Source: Rutidosis leptorrhynchoides (lineage: Eukaryota; Streptophyta; Magnoliopsida; Asterales; Asteraceae). Taken from it: DNA of 64,000 nt. The notes under the pieces were generated by a model. That model was given only the letters and a program-made list of their open reading frames with translations. It did no database searches and was not told where the DNA came from. Shown piece by piece: positions 34,601 to 45,635 of this stretch (the first letter of the stretch is position 1; each line of letters starts with the position of its first letter). The DNA is taken from NCBI RefSeq assembly GCF_046630445.1, contig NC_092333.1, positions 712,581,001 to 712,645,000 of the forward strand, written 5' to 3'. A program made the position numbers and the translations under genes.

Positions 34601-34790
34601 AGTGACTTGTCTTCCTATATGAGAGGTCAGTGATTCGACTCTCACTCGCTGAAAAATTTTCAATGTTGTTACCCGCCCATTTGCATGGCTTTGGAGGTTG
34701 CGGACGTCTTGAGTTCAGCCCTCACTCAAGGGGGTTTTACCACACGATGAATTGTCCAGTGTTTGTTACATGAATTCGAATGAATAATAC
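34601..34790 (+). mobile_element. SINE-like insertion
   Basis: AGTGGTAGTGACTTG (A-box-like) and GTGATTCGACTCTC (B-box-like) sit about 35 bp apart at the head of a ~190-bp sequence. This agrees with a tRNA-derived SINE. No clear tail or duplication. Confidence 0.4.
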
Positions 34791-34892
34791 AATCCTCAGC
34801 TTTCTTAAACTAGGGAGATTACATGTATCTAAAGTGTATCTAGAGAGAGCTATATATCTACTAGCTAGCTTGAGGTTAGGTTTAGTATTACT

Positions 34893-35235
34893 ATTTTTTG
34901 GAACCGCGGAAAATTATATTAATAAATTATCAAGATGCTAGGAAAATTACAAAAAATACAAAGGGTTTTGAAGCCATGTCGTCTTGTTTATTCTAGCTTT
35001 ACAAAATCTAGAATATAACCAATTAAAAGCGCAATGCTATAAAAATAATAAACGCACGAATACTTTGATCTTTGAAAATGATACCTTGAAGTCTCAAAAT
35101 GTCTAAAGAGCCGAGAGAATAATGGTTTAGCATTAGTGTGTTCTAATGAAAACATAAGGTATAGGTTGAGAGGAATTGGTATTCGTTTGCGTTCTTTTGT
35201 GTGTTCAAATCTGTACACACACACACAATGAAAAG
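34893..35235 (-). mobile_element. Possible LINE 3' end fragment
   Basis: On the minus strand the segment ends with CCTAGCATCTTGATAATTTATTAATATAA followed by TTTTCCGCGGTTCC and an A-run, which resembles the 3' UTR and tail of plant L1 elements. The upstream 300 bp has no clear protein match. A truncated LINE copy is likely but not proven. Confidence 0.35.
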
Positions 35236-35600
35236 GTTGAATGTAAGGTTATACCAATAACCGAAATGTTGAATTCAGGAGCGCTTGGAGTTGGTATGAA
35301 GCATGAGTGTTTTAGACCTTTATTAGTGGTGATGGGGTGATGGGATTTGATGGGTGTTTTTGTCGTGTATAGTAGTGATTTGACAAATGTGATGGGGTGA
35401 TGAAGTTTGTAGTGGTATAACGTGATTGTTTTGTAATGGAGTAATTGGTCTCACATTTTTTTTTCTTTTTCATTTTTAATTTGAGTTAATTATTATTAGT
35501 CTTGTTTTTATTAATTATTAATTAATTAAATTAATTTAAAATAGTTATTAAATAATACGGAGTAACAGATTGTTAGTTTTATACGTAATATTAAGATTTA
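35236..35600. other. Intergenic, nothing recognised
   Basis: AT-rich, no frame or repeat identified. Confidence 0.5.
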
Positions 35601-36230
35601 CTAGTGAAATGACCCGTGAAATCACGGGTTTGTTTAAACGAAACTATTTAATGATATGTTTTAAGTATTAACTGTAACTAAATACTAAAGCCATTTAGTT
35701 TAATGACCCGTGGAACCACGGATTCTAACTAAAAAACTTATCGTTGTTTATACAAACATATTGATGTACTTAACTTAGTCAGGATAAATGAACTACATTC
35801 ATTCTCTCATCACTCTTCCAATTTTCATCACAATTATTATTTTCTTTATTATAAAAGCCTACATTACAACATTTTATTGAAACATATATTTCGCATACAT
35901 ATATAACGTAATTAATCTCGTAAAGAGATATATTATACAATTAACATGTTAATATTTTTTATTAAATACAATTAATTATTTTGAAGACATCATCATTGGA
36001 GGTTAGAATTTTTTTCTTTATTTTTAATTTTTTTTAAACTTGAATAATCCTTATTAATGAAATCATCAAAGTAATTAATAAGATTTTATTTTAATTCAAA
36101 ATTACTTAGATTAATGACATAACCCACTATGCTTAAATTTTTTTTTTCTTTTTTAATTTCTTTTAACAAAGAAAATAACATTTTTATTTTTATGATGTCA
36201 TCATTTTAGAATTTTAATAGAAAGTATAGA
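35601..36230 (-). mobile_element. Non-autonomous Helitron (630 bp)
   Basis: On the minus strand it begins TCTATACTTTCTATTAAAAT and ends with an 8-bp stem hairpin (ACCCGTGA, TT loop, TCACGGGT), seven bases, then CTAG. The base before TC is A and the base after CTAG is T, the Helitron insertion rule. There are no terminal inverted repeats and no coding capacity. A second, weaker hairpin (CCGTGGAACCACGG) lies near 35,707. Confidence 0.8.
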
Positions 36231-36836
36231 TTTATTATATATAATAGGTTTCAAATGATACTTTAGTATTTTATTGTACTATTTTGTAAACTTATTGGAA
36301 ATATAGACTTATTGTGTAAGTTGCTATTAAAAACGCCTACAAAAATCTTCATCTTCTTATTAAAGCAACTGCAAGCTAGCCAAGAACACATACAATACAC
36401 TATCACATATTGTGTGATTTTTTAAAAGAAAAGAATAAAACAAGGAAAAGGAAAACAGAAGTGACACACGGCAAATTGGGAATGGATATACTCAACCATG
36501 GCGTTATGTGATGCTCGTAACACGCCCACAAAATTTTGCTTCCATCACGCCGCATAGTGGCGTGATCATAGCATGATGGTGGTGATTTCAGGGTGTTCAC
36601 GCTGCGTTATTAAAAGGTCTTAGCATGTTTTCTGGTGTAATTAGAGAAGTGTAAGCTATGGTGTAGGGTAAGATATATGTGTTTGTAATATTCTTTTTAA
36701 TCAATAGTTACGCTATTTACAACAATAAAACTCAATCTCACATAAGTAGCGTATGAGAAGTGAGGAGGTAAGACGTAGACAATCATTCTTCTATCCTAAA
36801 ATAAAGAGAAGTCATTTCTCCACTCAAAGTGAAACA
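36231..36836. other. Intergenic, nothing recognised
   Basis: No credible frame. A CACGCCGCATAGTGGCGTG inverted repeat near 36,547 is the only local structure noticed. Confidence 0.45.
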
Positions 36837-37132
36837 CCCCAAGATTAGAGAAGTCTTCCCTCTCAATGTTCAATGGTGTCTTCCGCACATCGCGTTGCGG
36901 GGGCAATGGGAGAGGGGGTTTTACTGCCAATGCCCTCGGATTGGGCCTGGTTTCCTTCTGAGCAGCAGTTGGGGGCGAGTTATACCCCAAGATTAGAGAA
37001 GTCTTCCCTCTCAATGTTCAATGGTGTCTTCCGCACATCGCGTTGCGGGGGCAATGGGAGAGGGGGTTTTACTGCCAATGCCCTCGGATTGGGCCGGGTT
37101 TCCTTCTGAGCAGCAGTTGGGGGCGAGTTATG
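36837..37132. repeat. 148-bp tandem duplication
   Basis: The copy from 36837 and the copy from 36985 (CCCCAAGATTAGAGAAGTCT...GGGGGCGAGTTAT) differ at one noticed base (GGGCCTGG against GGGCCGGG). The unit is GC-richer than its surroundings. Frames through it exist on both strands but have no protein features. Confidence 0.9.
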
Positions 37133-38425
37133 CAACTGCAGGAGATGAACGTGTGGGTAGTTAAGTCCCTCCTAATAAAATCCTAGTACGTATTATATGG
37201 CGTAATTGTAACGGAACTAAAATCTTTTAGTTATCGCAATAATAAAATCACTTGCTTGATTTTTCCTTTATCTATTTTTTCAATAAGTTTTGTTGTTTTT
37301 TTACATATACAAAGTGAACTGTTCTTTTACATGTTATAATACTTAACTTAATAAATGAACCTTGAGCTAGTTGTAGAGCTAGTTACAACTAATATGAATA
37401 ACTATCAACAGACCGGCCGCGCGTTGCGGCGGCGTGTTTGGAGTGAAATGTCGAGTTACGTTTGCTCGTTTTACGTAGCTTATACTATTGGATTCCTTAT
37501 ATTATCCGCTAGTGTCAACAGTAGGTTATTACACTTGGTTATTACATAGTGCTACCTATTTACATGAGAAAAGGGCTACTACTACTATTAGATACTTGTT
37601 TTATTACACACATAGTTGCTGATTACTGCCTAGTCTTTCTTTTTCTTCGCTTCTTTTTCTTCGTCTTCGTGATAGAGTGTTCTTTTGGTGGTTGTGCTTC
37701 CCTCGTTTCCTGTTCTTTGTTGGAGTGATGGTTGGAAGTTGTCTGTGCTGCAGTTATGGTAAGTTAGTACATTATATGTCTTAGTTTTGTTTATTGGTAC
37801 AATGTGGCATCCCAAGCATATCATATACATATACGAAGAGATGCATGACCTAAAACTAATGAATATCACTTGTTAATGTCCTGCATATCACGTTTCATAT
37901 TAGCTATACATGCAACAAATCACAATATATGGCATAGATGATCATAAGGAGATGGGCCAACATTACTTCACATTAAAATAATCCAAATTACTTGCAACAG
38001 GTTAAGATTTATCATAAATGATCCTAAATAACTAAATTAAGTTTCATATTAGGTATACTTTCATTTTAAGATAACATCAATGAATTCGCTCATGATCAAG
38101 TTACAATCTAAGACCAATATATAAAAAACACCATGTTTAAATATGCATTTTGGAAGTCTATCACTTTTAAATTATCTGATTCGAATTCAGGTATTATTTA
38201 CAGCACAATGCCATGATTCAAGTCAGCTAAGTTGATTAAGGTATTGGAACCTTTTCATAATTCAAAACGTGTATGATAACTAAAATATCAGTTGAAGATC
38301 ATGATATGTGTACACTGTTACTCTAAAAACTCTACCCTAACTCCATATCTTATTCATTAAAAAAATAATTCAATTTTTTTACCTGACTATATAGTGCTGA
38401 GTAGTGTTGTGAGATTTACGTGACT
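37133..38425. other. Intergenic or intronic DNA, mostly unassigned
   Basis: No complete gene. A minus-strand stretch at 37,630-37,785 could encode a basic/acidic tail (KRTLYHEDEEKEAKKKKD) and might be a last exon of the replication-protein-A-like gene to its right, but nothing proves it. Confidence 0.35.
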
Positions 38426-38927
38426 ATGTATTGTCCTTTGGTGTCGTGGTTTCCACATAGGTATGACGGACTTCCTTTCATCTTTTTTTTTACACGTTAG
38501 GCATCCGTAATAGAACCATTCTTTGTGTGTTCGTATATTTTCAATTGTGCCTTCCAACGTCATCAGACTACCCTGTGTTTACGAGTTTTGATTTAATCTA
38601 ATATTCATGTTCTTTTTTCTTTATGTAATGTTATTGTACCTTGTATGTTGCTTGATTGCATTGCATCAGTTAGGCAAGTGTGTGTCGACTTCTTACTTTT
38701 TCTTGTTCTGGATCGCTGTAGCAGTGGTTTCTTTTCAAACTTTGCCTTGGCAAATTTTTTCGAGGGAGGTCCAGTGACAACTCTCTGACCTTCGGCCTCC
38801 GCGAGTCGTGCCATGGCACGAAACGAACACTACTAACACCAGTAATAGTATTAAGAGAATAATCGGTAACTACAGTCTTCTTCCGTTTTCTCTTGGTTGC
38901 CATTGTTCTAAAAAACAATACGGGCAA
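38426..38927 (-). pseudogene. Replication protein A (RPA1) C-terminal-like fragment
   Basis: After a possible AG acceptor (CACAG, minus strand, near 38,568) the sequence encodes LEGTIENIRTHKEWFYYGC followed by LTCKKK. The W-YY-GC-xx-C-KK pattern matches the start of the zinc-ribbon OB fold of plant RPA 70-kDa subunits, which bind single-stranded DNA. Upstream a basic segment MATKRKRKKTVVTDYSLNTI starts at 38,903 and may be a separate exon. No complete domain follows. In plants such pieces come from RPA genes or from Helitron-encoded RPA genes; I cannot tell which. Confidence 0.35.
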
Positions 38928-39713
38928 TAATAGTAACTCGAAACCATTTTTAACGAAAAATCAAAGAGGCCAACACACATTCCAGGTTAAAAAAACTATC
39001 ACTTTTCATATAAAAAAACTACTCAAATGACCTTCAGGGACAATGTAACCCAAATCAACACAATCACATATAAACGGGTCAGAACCAATTATTACATAGC
39101 AAGAACAATCACTTTCACTCTTCATGATACATATGTTGTGACACTTGATTAACACTAATATGTTTTGTGTTATTAAAACACCAACAACTTAAACACCAAT
39201 ATATACTAAAGTACAATCATTGAAGCAAATTAAAACACCTCATCATCATAAAGTTACAGCATATTATTTGCTTATAACTTATCCCTAACTGATTATCATT
39301 AATTCAAAAGCGATGTTACACACAATACCCCAAAATATAACTTAAGCTCTAACAAAAAAAAAAAAAATATAATACTAACCCGATAGAGAAAAGGGCACTG
39401 GAGAAAGAGATTGTGCAGCCCATAATTGATTGTTCGCATACTCGTTTTCTCGTTCGTTCGTACCGTCACGGCGTTCGGAGGAAACTATTGAGTGGTGTTT
39501 CTGGTGCGATGTCGAGCGGTATGGTTTGTGGCAGCGATGTTCTTAGCGGGGGTGGGACTGTGTTGGCGATAGTGGCGCTGGCGGCAGGAAGTGGCGGTGG
39601 AGATGTGTTAGAGGTGATGAGTCTGGTAGGTACGGAGGTGATTAATATGGAATAAGGGTAGGTGGATGATTAGTTTGGATACTAATAAAAGTGGAGCGAT
39701 GATTGTCGTTTTA
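38928..39713. other. Intergenic, nothing recognised
   Basis: A Gly/Ser/Val-rich plus-strand frame at 39,413-39,655 lacks any family signature and is probably chance. Confidence 0.45.
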
Positions 39714-40790
39714 GGGTTGTTAAACGACCAAAAACAGCACTTCTTTTACGGGAGTCGTTCGGTGTTAAATTTAAAACTGAATTTAACACTGAGATCAAAA
39801 GACGGGAAATGGTTCAGTGTTAAATTTCAGTATTAAATTATTATTTAATTATTAAATTTTAAATTTAATTATTTATTTTAATGAATATATATTTTAATTA
39901 ATATATAATAAATATTATAAAATCATAAAATAATAACTAAAATCCATTACATTAATTTAAAAACAATACAATAAAAAACTAAATTAGAACTTATTGAAAT
40001 AAAAAAAACAAACAACTAGATTATCCGTCGTCTACTCCGATTCGGTGCCTTCGTCGTCATTCGCACCCGATCCCGATTGTAAATCCCTACGGGCATCGCG
40101 TCGAATTTGCTCCTTAAGGTCATAAATTAGTTCCATGTCGGCTTCGGTGGGAGCAATGTTTAAAATCCTTAAACGCATTTCAAGTTGCTTATCTTGATAA
40201 TACTTCTTTTTAAGGTCGGCCGTTTTTTCAAAATTTTCCTTAACCGATACACATAGAGACTCACGAGATGAATGGGATGAAGGGTTGGAATCGGACGACT
40301 TTTTCCTCGATTTTCTTGGCTTTCCTTTTGGACGTTTCAATTGATTGGGACCATACATTCCCGCATTCGGATTTTCATCAACACTTGCACTTGCAACTTC
40401 TTCGTTCAAATTAATTGCAGGCTCACCAATATCTTCAATAACTACGGTCTCACGTTGTTTGTTTCTCGTACTGATAACAACGAGATCGGGATTTAGCCAC
40501 TTTGGCTTGTCCTTCAAAAAATTCCACGCTTGATAACTACAAAACTTCTTTCCACCGTTCTCGTCGATATATTGTTGATCACACCGCACACGAAAATCAA
40601 GGTCGTTATCCCAGCTTCGCCAATTTTCTTCAAACGACTAACAATCCCATTATACTTTTGACATTCGCCATTCATTTTCGTCCACTTAGACGACAACACA
40701 TCCTTAAATCGAGCACATGGCGGATTTCGTCCGTTGTAGTCGTCCGTAACCAAAAACCAAAACGACGGACCTACAAAATTATATAACGAA
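39714..40790 (-). mobile_element. PIF/Harbinger-related remnant with MYB-like gene
   Basis: The left edge TTAGGGTTGTTAAACGACC has the TTA duplication and GGGTTGTT-type terminus of PIF/Harbinger elements. The minus strand encodes the element's MYB/trihelix-like partner protein rather than the transposase. The right end is not visible; a (TA)n tract and LINE F follow. Confidence 0.45.
40032..40772 (-). pseudogene. MYB/SANT-like protein with NAM-associated C-terminal domain
   Basis: A probable exon starts after TTTGTAG near 40,772 and reads PSFWFLVTDDYNGRNPPCAR, then FKDVLSSKWTKMNGECQKYNG, the third helix of a trihelix/MYB-like DNA-binding domain. After a frame change near 40,590-40,630 it continues CSYQAWNFLKDKPKW and a basic KRPKGKPRKSRKKS. 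The last ~80 residues (KKKYYQDKQLEMRLRILNI) fit the NAM-associated domain. Such proteins are ORF1 partners of PIF/Harbinger transposases, or host genes derived from them. The frameshift and lost first exon make it a pseudogene. Confidence 0.55.
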
Positions 40791-40801
40791 TTATAATATG
40801 A

Positions 40802-40899
<98 letters not shown>

Positions 40900-40964
40900 T
40901 AACTATAATTATATATAATATATAATTATATATAATTATAATTATAATTATATATAATTATATA

Positions 40965-41058
<94 letters not shown>

Positions 41059-41160
41059 GTATAGATATTTATAATTATAATATATATTTAATATATATAA
41101 TATATATACATATGCATGTTAACAGTATGTATATATTTATATATAAAGTATAAATATATA
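40789..41160. repeat. Long (TA)n / AT-rich microsatellite tract
   Basis: About 300 bp of TA dinucleotide with interspersed ATAATTATA blocks, between the PIF remnant and LINE F. Confidence 0.95.
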
Positions 41161-43674
41161 TAACTGAAAGAAAGGTTCAAAACCCTAGCCTGCTCCGGAA
41201 TAATAGGACGATTCTTGGCGATTGGTGCCGTTTTCTTGTGTTCTTCTCGTTTCGATCTTCTCTGTGTTAATCCCCATTGATCGTGAATGGGGAAGAACTC
41301 TGGGGGTAAAAAGAAGAAGGATATTCCGACAACTTCAACTAGGGTTTTACGCAATAGAATGGTTGGTGGAGAAAATAAGGATGGAGCCTCCAATTCCGAT
41401 TCTAATGTTGTTTCTGCTGGAGACGAGGATGCTTCATCAAACATGGTTGAGTGTGTAAAGAAGGAGGGTAAGAATGTTGAAGTAGCAAAAGTGGTTACTG
41501 AAGAAAAATCAGATCAGGTAAGCGTTCATAATGACTCTTCTGATTCGGATGTAGAAGAGCTTAATGATCAGGAGGTCAAAGAGACTGATGAATATCAGTT
41601 TCCCAAACTGAATAGTTGTGACGATCCTTCCAAATCCCTACATCATTCATTGATTTCATAGTGAGGTTTTGACCTCTATATGATACGTTTTGTAAACATT
41701 GCATTCTTTTGAAAAGGCACACCATAAATGAATATATAAATCCAAGGTTTTCGATGTCTGATGATTTCTACGTATAGACAATCACCATATATAATAGTTT
41801 ACAATACTACATCCGTTGACAATGCAGTCAAAATAAGATACATGGTGATGATTTTGTGAATGCAAAGTTTTCTTGAATAAAGCATCTATGACTCCATGCA
41901 CATAGCTTGTATAACGTATAAGCAAACAGCGGAAGACTTCTAGAAACCTGAGAATAAACATGTTTAAAAGTGTCAAAACAAAGGTTGGTGAGTTCATAGT
42001 TTTAATGTTGCGCATAATCTGTATATAAAGGTGGATTACAAGATTTCAGTTGTTCCATCCAGAAACGTTTATCAAAATATTCTACGAAATTGAGCACCCT
42101 GGTAACTAAACTTAACGTATATATAATTTGTACCCTTTGTATAATCATCTTAATAATACACGCAAACCAACGTGTACGCTTCTCAAATAGCATATGTCCG
42201 TTAAAAGGCTAGCGCTCTAGCTCGGACGGGGATATCAAGCCCTGTGGATCCATATACAATTATTCGCGCCCACCAGTCCATATCCTGTGTGCTGGCAGCT
42301 ACTAGTTACCAAAGCTAAGAGATTTTCGGTTTAACTCAGTGTAGAATTTAGTATGTACTTGTGTCTTATTGCGTTTAAAATAAATTGCATGTATTCTCAG
42401 CCCAAAAATATTTAAAGTATTTAAAAAGGGAGACTATAAACTCACCTTAGCAGCACATAAGGTCATTCATCAAAAAGTGACCGTAACTCGGAATGCAAGA
42501 TTAACCGTAGATCTCAACCTAGAGAACATATGTTGGTCAATACATGTCTAATAAACTAGGTTGGGTCATAGTGTATCACAATCCTAATGCTCGAGACCGA
42601 CATGCAGAAGTTTAACAAAAGTCATCTCAAAAGTCAACCTGACCCAATATGATCTTTAAATCTATACATGTTTATTAACATAGTATAAGTCTTGATAATT
42701 GAACGAATTTATAGTTTATCAAACTCAAAATATTATTTATTTCAGGGGCTATATTATATTTGAATTATCATGGCAATCGAACATGATTTTCATATAGTTT
42801 TTCAATACTTGAAAAATCAGATTATAGTGTTTATAAAGCTTTAAAACATGATAAGACAGTCAACTTTGACAATTGTTCAACAAGACGAGACGTGCCTTAT
42901 ATAGAAATTCATTTACTCGATTAGTAATATTTGAAAATCCAATTTATCAATCTTATAAACAAGTTGTTTAAATATCAATTACAGATTCAAAAGCAATTTT
43001 AATTAATGTTAATTATAATTCAGTTGACCATAACTTTTAATCCGTTCATCGAAAACATACGATTTCTAAATGAAAAGTTATTAATTTTTCGACAGCTTTT
43101 CAATGACATGCATATCATATACCTTTTATCAATAATATATGTATCAAATTCGTGATTCATCATAAACTATCTAACGACAAAATTAAAGCATACAAGCATG
43201 CATAAACATATATACTCGAGCACTAGACATGGATATACTATTAATATATAAAAGATAAGATATAAATGCTTACGTATCAATATTGTGATTCAATATTGTA
43301 GAAAAGTACGTAGACGCAACGGAGATTATAAATACTAGTTTGACTTGCGAACAATACTCACGAACATTACCCATAACCTCCATAGTTATAATCCATAGTT
43401 TCCCTAGCTCTATCCCGCTCGGAAGGCTTGTTTGAAAATAATTCGCTCATGACCTCCTCGTAGTATTTTATGTATAATAATACTAATAATAATACTCCTA
43501 ACTATAAGATTAATAATAATATTAATCTTAATAATAATAATTATATAAATATGAAATATAAATAATAAATATAAAATATAAATATAAAATATAATACGGA
43601 GTAATATAGATATTAATATGTGTGTGTGTTGAGCAAACTGGCCAATTTATAGAATGTTTCTGAATTCTGACTGC

Positions 43675-43720
43675 CATGCGATCGCATGAGTTTTATGCCT
43701 ATTTCTCATGCGGTCGCATG
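43675..43720. repeat. CATGCG palindrome pair in LTR G
   Basis: CATGCGATCGCATG at 43675-43688 and CATGCGGTCGCATG at 43707-43720, start to start 32 bp. AATCCAGCTCACA follows, as after the CTCCGCG pairs of elements A and B. Confidence 0.9.
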
Positions 43721-43769
43721 GCCCCAAAATCCAGCTCACAATTTTTTTGTTTTCTTGTTTGTCGACATA

Positions 43770-43770
43770 T

Positions 43771-43822
<52 letters not shown>
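43770..43822. repeat. (TA)n tract in LTR G
   Basis: About 50 bp of TA, followed by AT-rich variants to about 43,890. Confidence 0.9.
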
Positions 43823-43828
<6 letters not shown>

Positions 43829-44179
43829 TATATAATATATGTATATAATTTATATTAATTATATATATATTATATTATATTATATTATATTCATGTACAT
43901 AGTTGACTTGTAATTTTAGGTCCGTTGACTCGTACGTTGATACTCGACTCGTGTACCACTTTCGATTTTTCGAACGCACTTTCGTCCTTTTACGTTACGC
44001 GACATGTACCCTTATTAATAATTTGACTTACTCATCAATAAATTACCTTATAAAAAATGTTACTTATAAAATTGAGCGTTGTGGTCATTTGATTCTATAA
44101 ATCAGTGACTCGTTGTTTATCAAAATATATTATTTTAAATCAGAACGTTTTTTTTTACTAAGTTAATATTATACTTTTG

Positions 44180-44180
<1 letters not shown>

Positions 44181-44250
<70 letters not shown>
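44181..44250. repeat. Second (TA)n tract in LTR G
   Basis: 70 bp of TA near the right end of the LTR. Confidence 0.95.
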
Positions 44251-44251
<1 letters not shown>

Positions 44252-45635
44252 GTATATTTTCCAATCCAATTATAATGGTTCGTGAATCGTCAGGGTTTGG
44301 TCAAGGTTAAATGAATGTATGAATACAGTTAACACTTCTTGAGATTCAACTTAACAAACTTTGCTTATCGTGTCGGAATAATATAAAGATAAAGTTTAAA
44401 TTTGGTCAGAAATTTTCGGGTTGTCACAATAGTGTTTTTGCCAATCGGGTCTCCACTCCCGCTGTGGAAAAAACTATGGATAGTGATCCGAATTCTACTA
44501 AACCTACGTACTTGTATGCGGCAGGAGGTTCAAATAAGGGCAAGGTGAATTTTAGATTTATTAAACTGCCTAGTTTGCAAGGTGATGAGTTTGATGTTGT
44601 GCTTCCTTTAGAAGCTGTGAAAGCTGCGAATGATAAATACAAAAATACATTGTATGGGTATTTTTTGGGGAGACGGTTGGCGTTCCCAGTAGTAAAGAAT
44701 TATGTTTCGAATGTATGGAAGAATTATGGATTAGAAAAGGTTATGATGAATGCTAATGGATTTTTCTTCTTTAAGTTCAAATTTGAATCGGGGCTTACAG
44801 ATATGCTGGAAAATGGCCCCTGGATGATTAGGAATATTCCGATTATCTTGAACAAGTGGACCTCCGATATCTCGTTAACTAAAGAGGACCTATCAAGGGT
44901 CCCAGTGTGGGTGAAATTGTATGATCTTCCTTTAGCTTGGTTTAACGAGGAGGGGTTGAGTATTATTGCTTCAAAATTGGGGAAACCTATGATGCTCGAT
45001 ACATACACGAGTACGATGTGCATGGAGGCATGGGGCCGTACAAATTTTGCGCGTGCTCTAATTGATGTGTCGGCTGAAGGAGCGTTAAAGGAAAGCATCA
45101 GGGTTGCAACTCCGTGTTTGGATGGAGCTAACCATACAATAGATGTGGTTCTAGTGGAATATGATTGGAAGCCGCCACGGTGCTCGCGTTGTTGTGTGTT
45201 TGGAGACTCTGATAATCAATGTCCTAAGCAGATTGTCCAACAAGTTGCTGAAGAGAAAAATGAGGATGGGTTCCAGGAGGTTCATAAATGCAACTTTAAA
45301 GCTGCAACTGGAGGCCAGAAAGGTAAGAGTGTCGTAGGAGTTAATGTGGGAAAAGGGAAATCTAAGTTGGTTTATAGACCAAAACAGGCTGCACCACCTA
45401 GTAGTGTACAAATGAAGAGTAAGAAATCGGGTTCTCCATAGGCCCCGGTTACTACCCATAATGGGTTTGCGGCTTTAGAGGATCTAGTAAATGATAATAA
45501 TAACGCCAAAGATGTGCATCTAAAGCTCGTGGATGAAGAAAGCGATGTTGAAGAAGTGGTTGGGGAAACTATGAATTTTGTTGTGAATAAAAAATATACT
45601 GAGGGGGCAAGCACTCCCGGTTTAGATGGTTTCCA

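Larger units (their letters stand above)
41662..44428 (-). repeat. Solo LTR G inserted in LINE F ORF1
   Basis: A 2.77-kb unit starts TGAGGTTTTGACCTC and ends GGGTTGTCACA, with ATAG on both sides (41658-41661, 44429-44432) and LINE ORF1 sequence resuming beyond. No internal region is present, as in a solo LTR left by recombination. It resembles LTR D (GCAACAGCGGAAG, CCTGAGAATAAACATG and CTGGTAAC blocks in order). The orientation is inferred from TGTGACAACCCGAA, a usual U3 start, at the right end. It carries the CATGCG palindrome pair and two (TA)n tracts. Confidence 0.75.

Noticed and set aside
36873-37109. Frame spanning the 148-bp duplication
   Set aside because: The period is not a multiple of three and the two halves read in different frames; no protein signature.
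41287-41661. A 124-aa host gene
   Set aside because: It is the N-terminus of LINE F ORF1; the remaining ORF1 resumes after LTR G with matching duplication ATAG.
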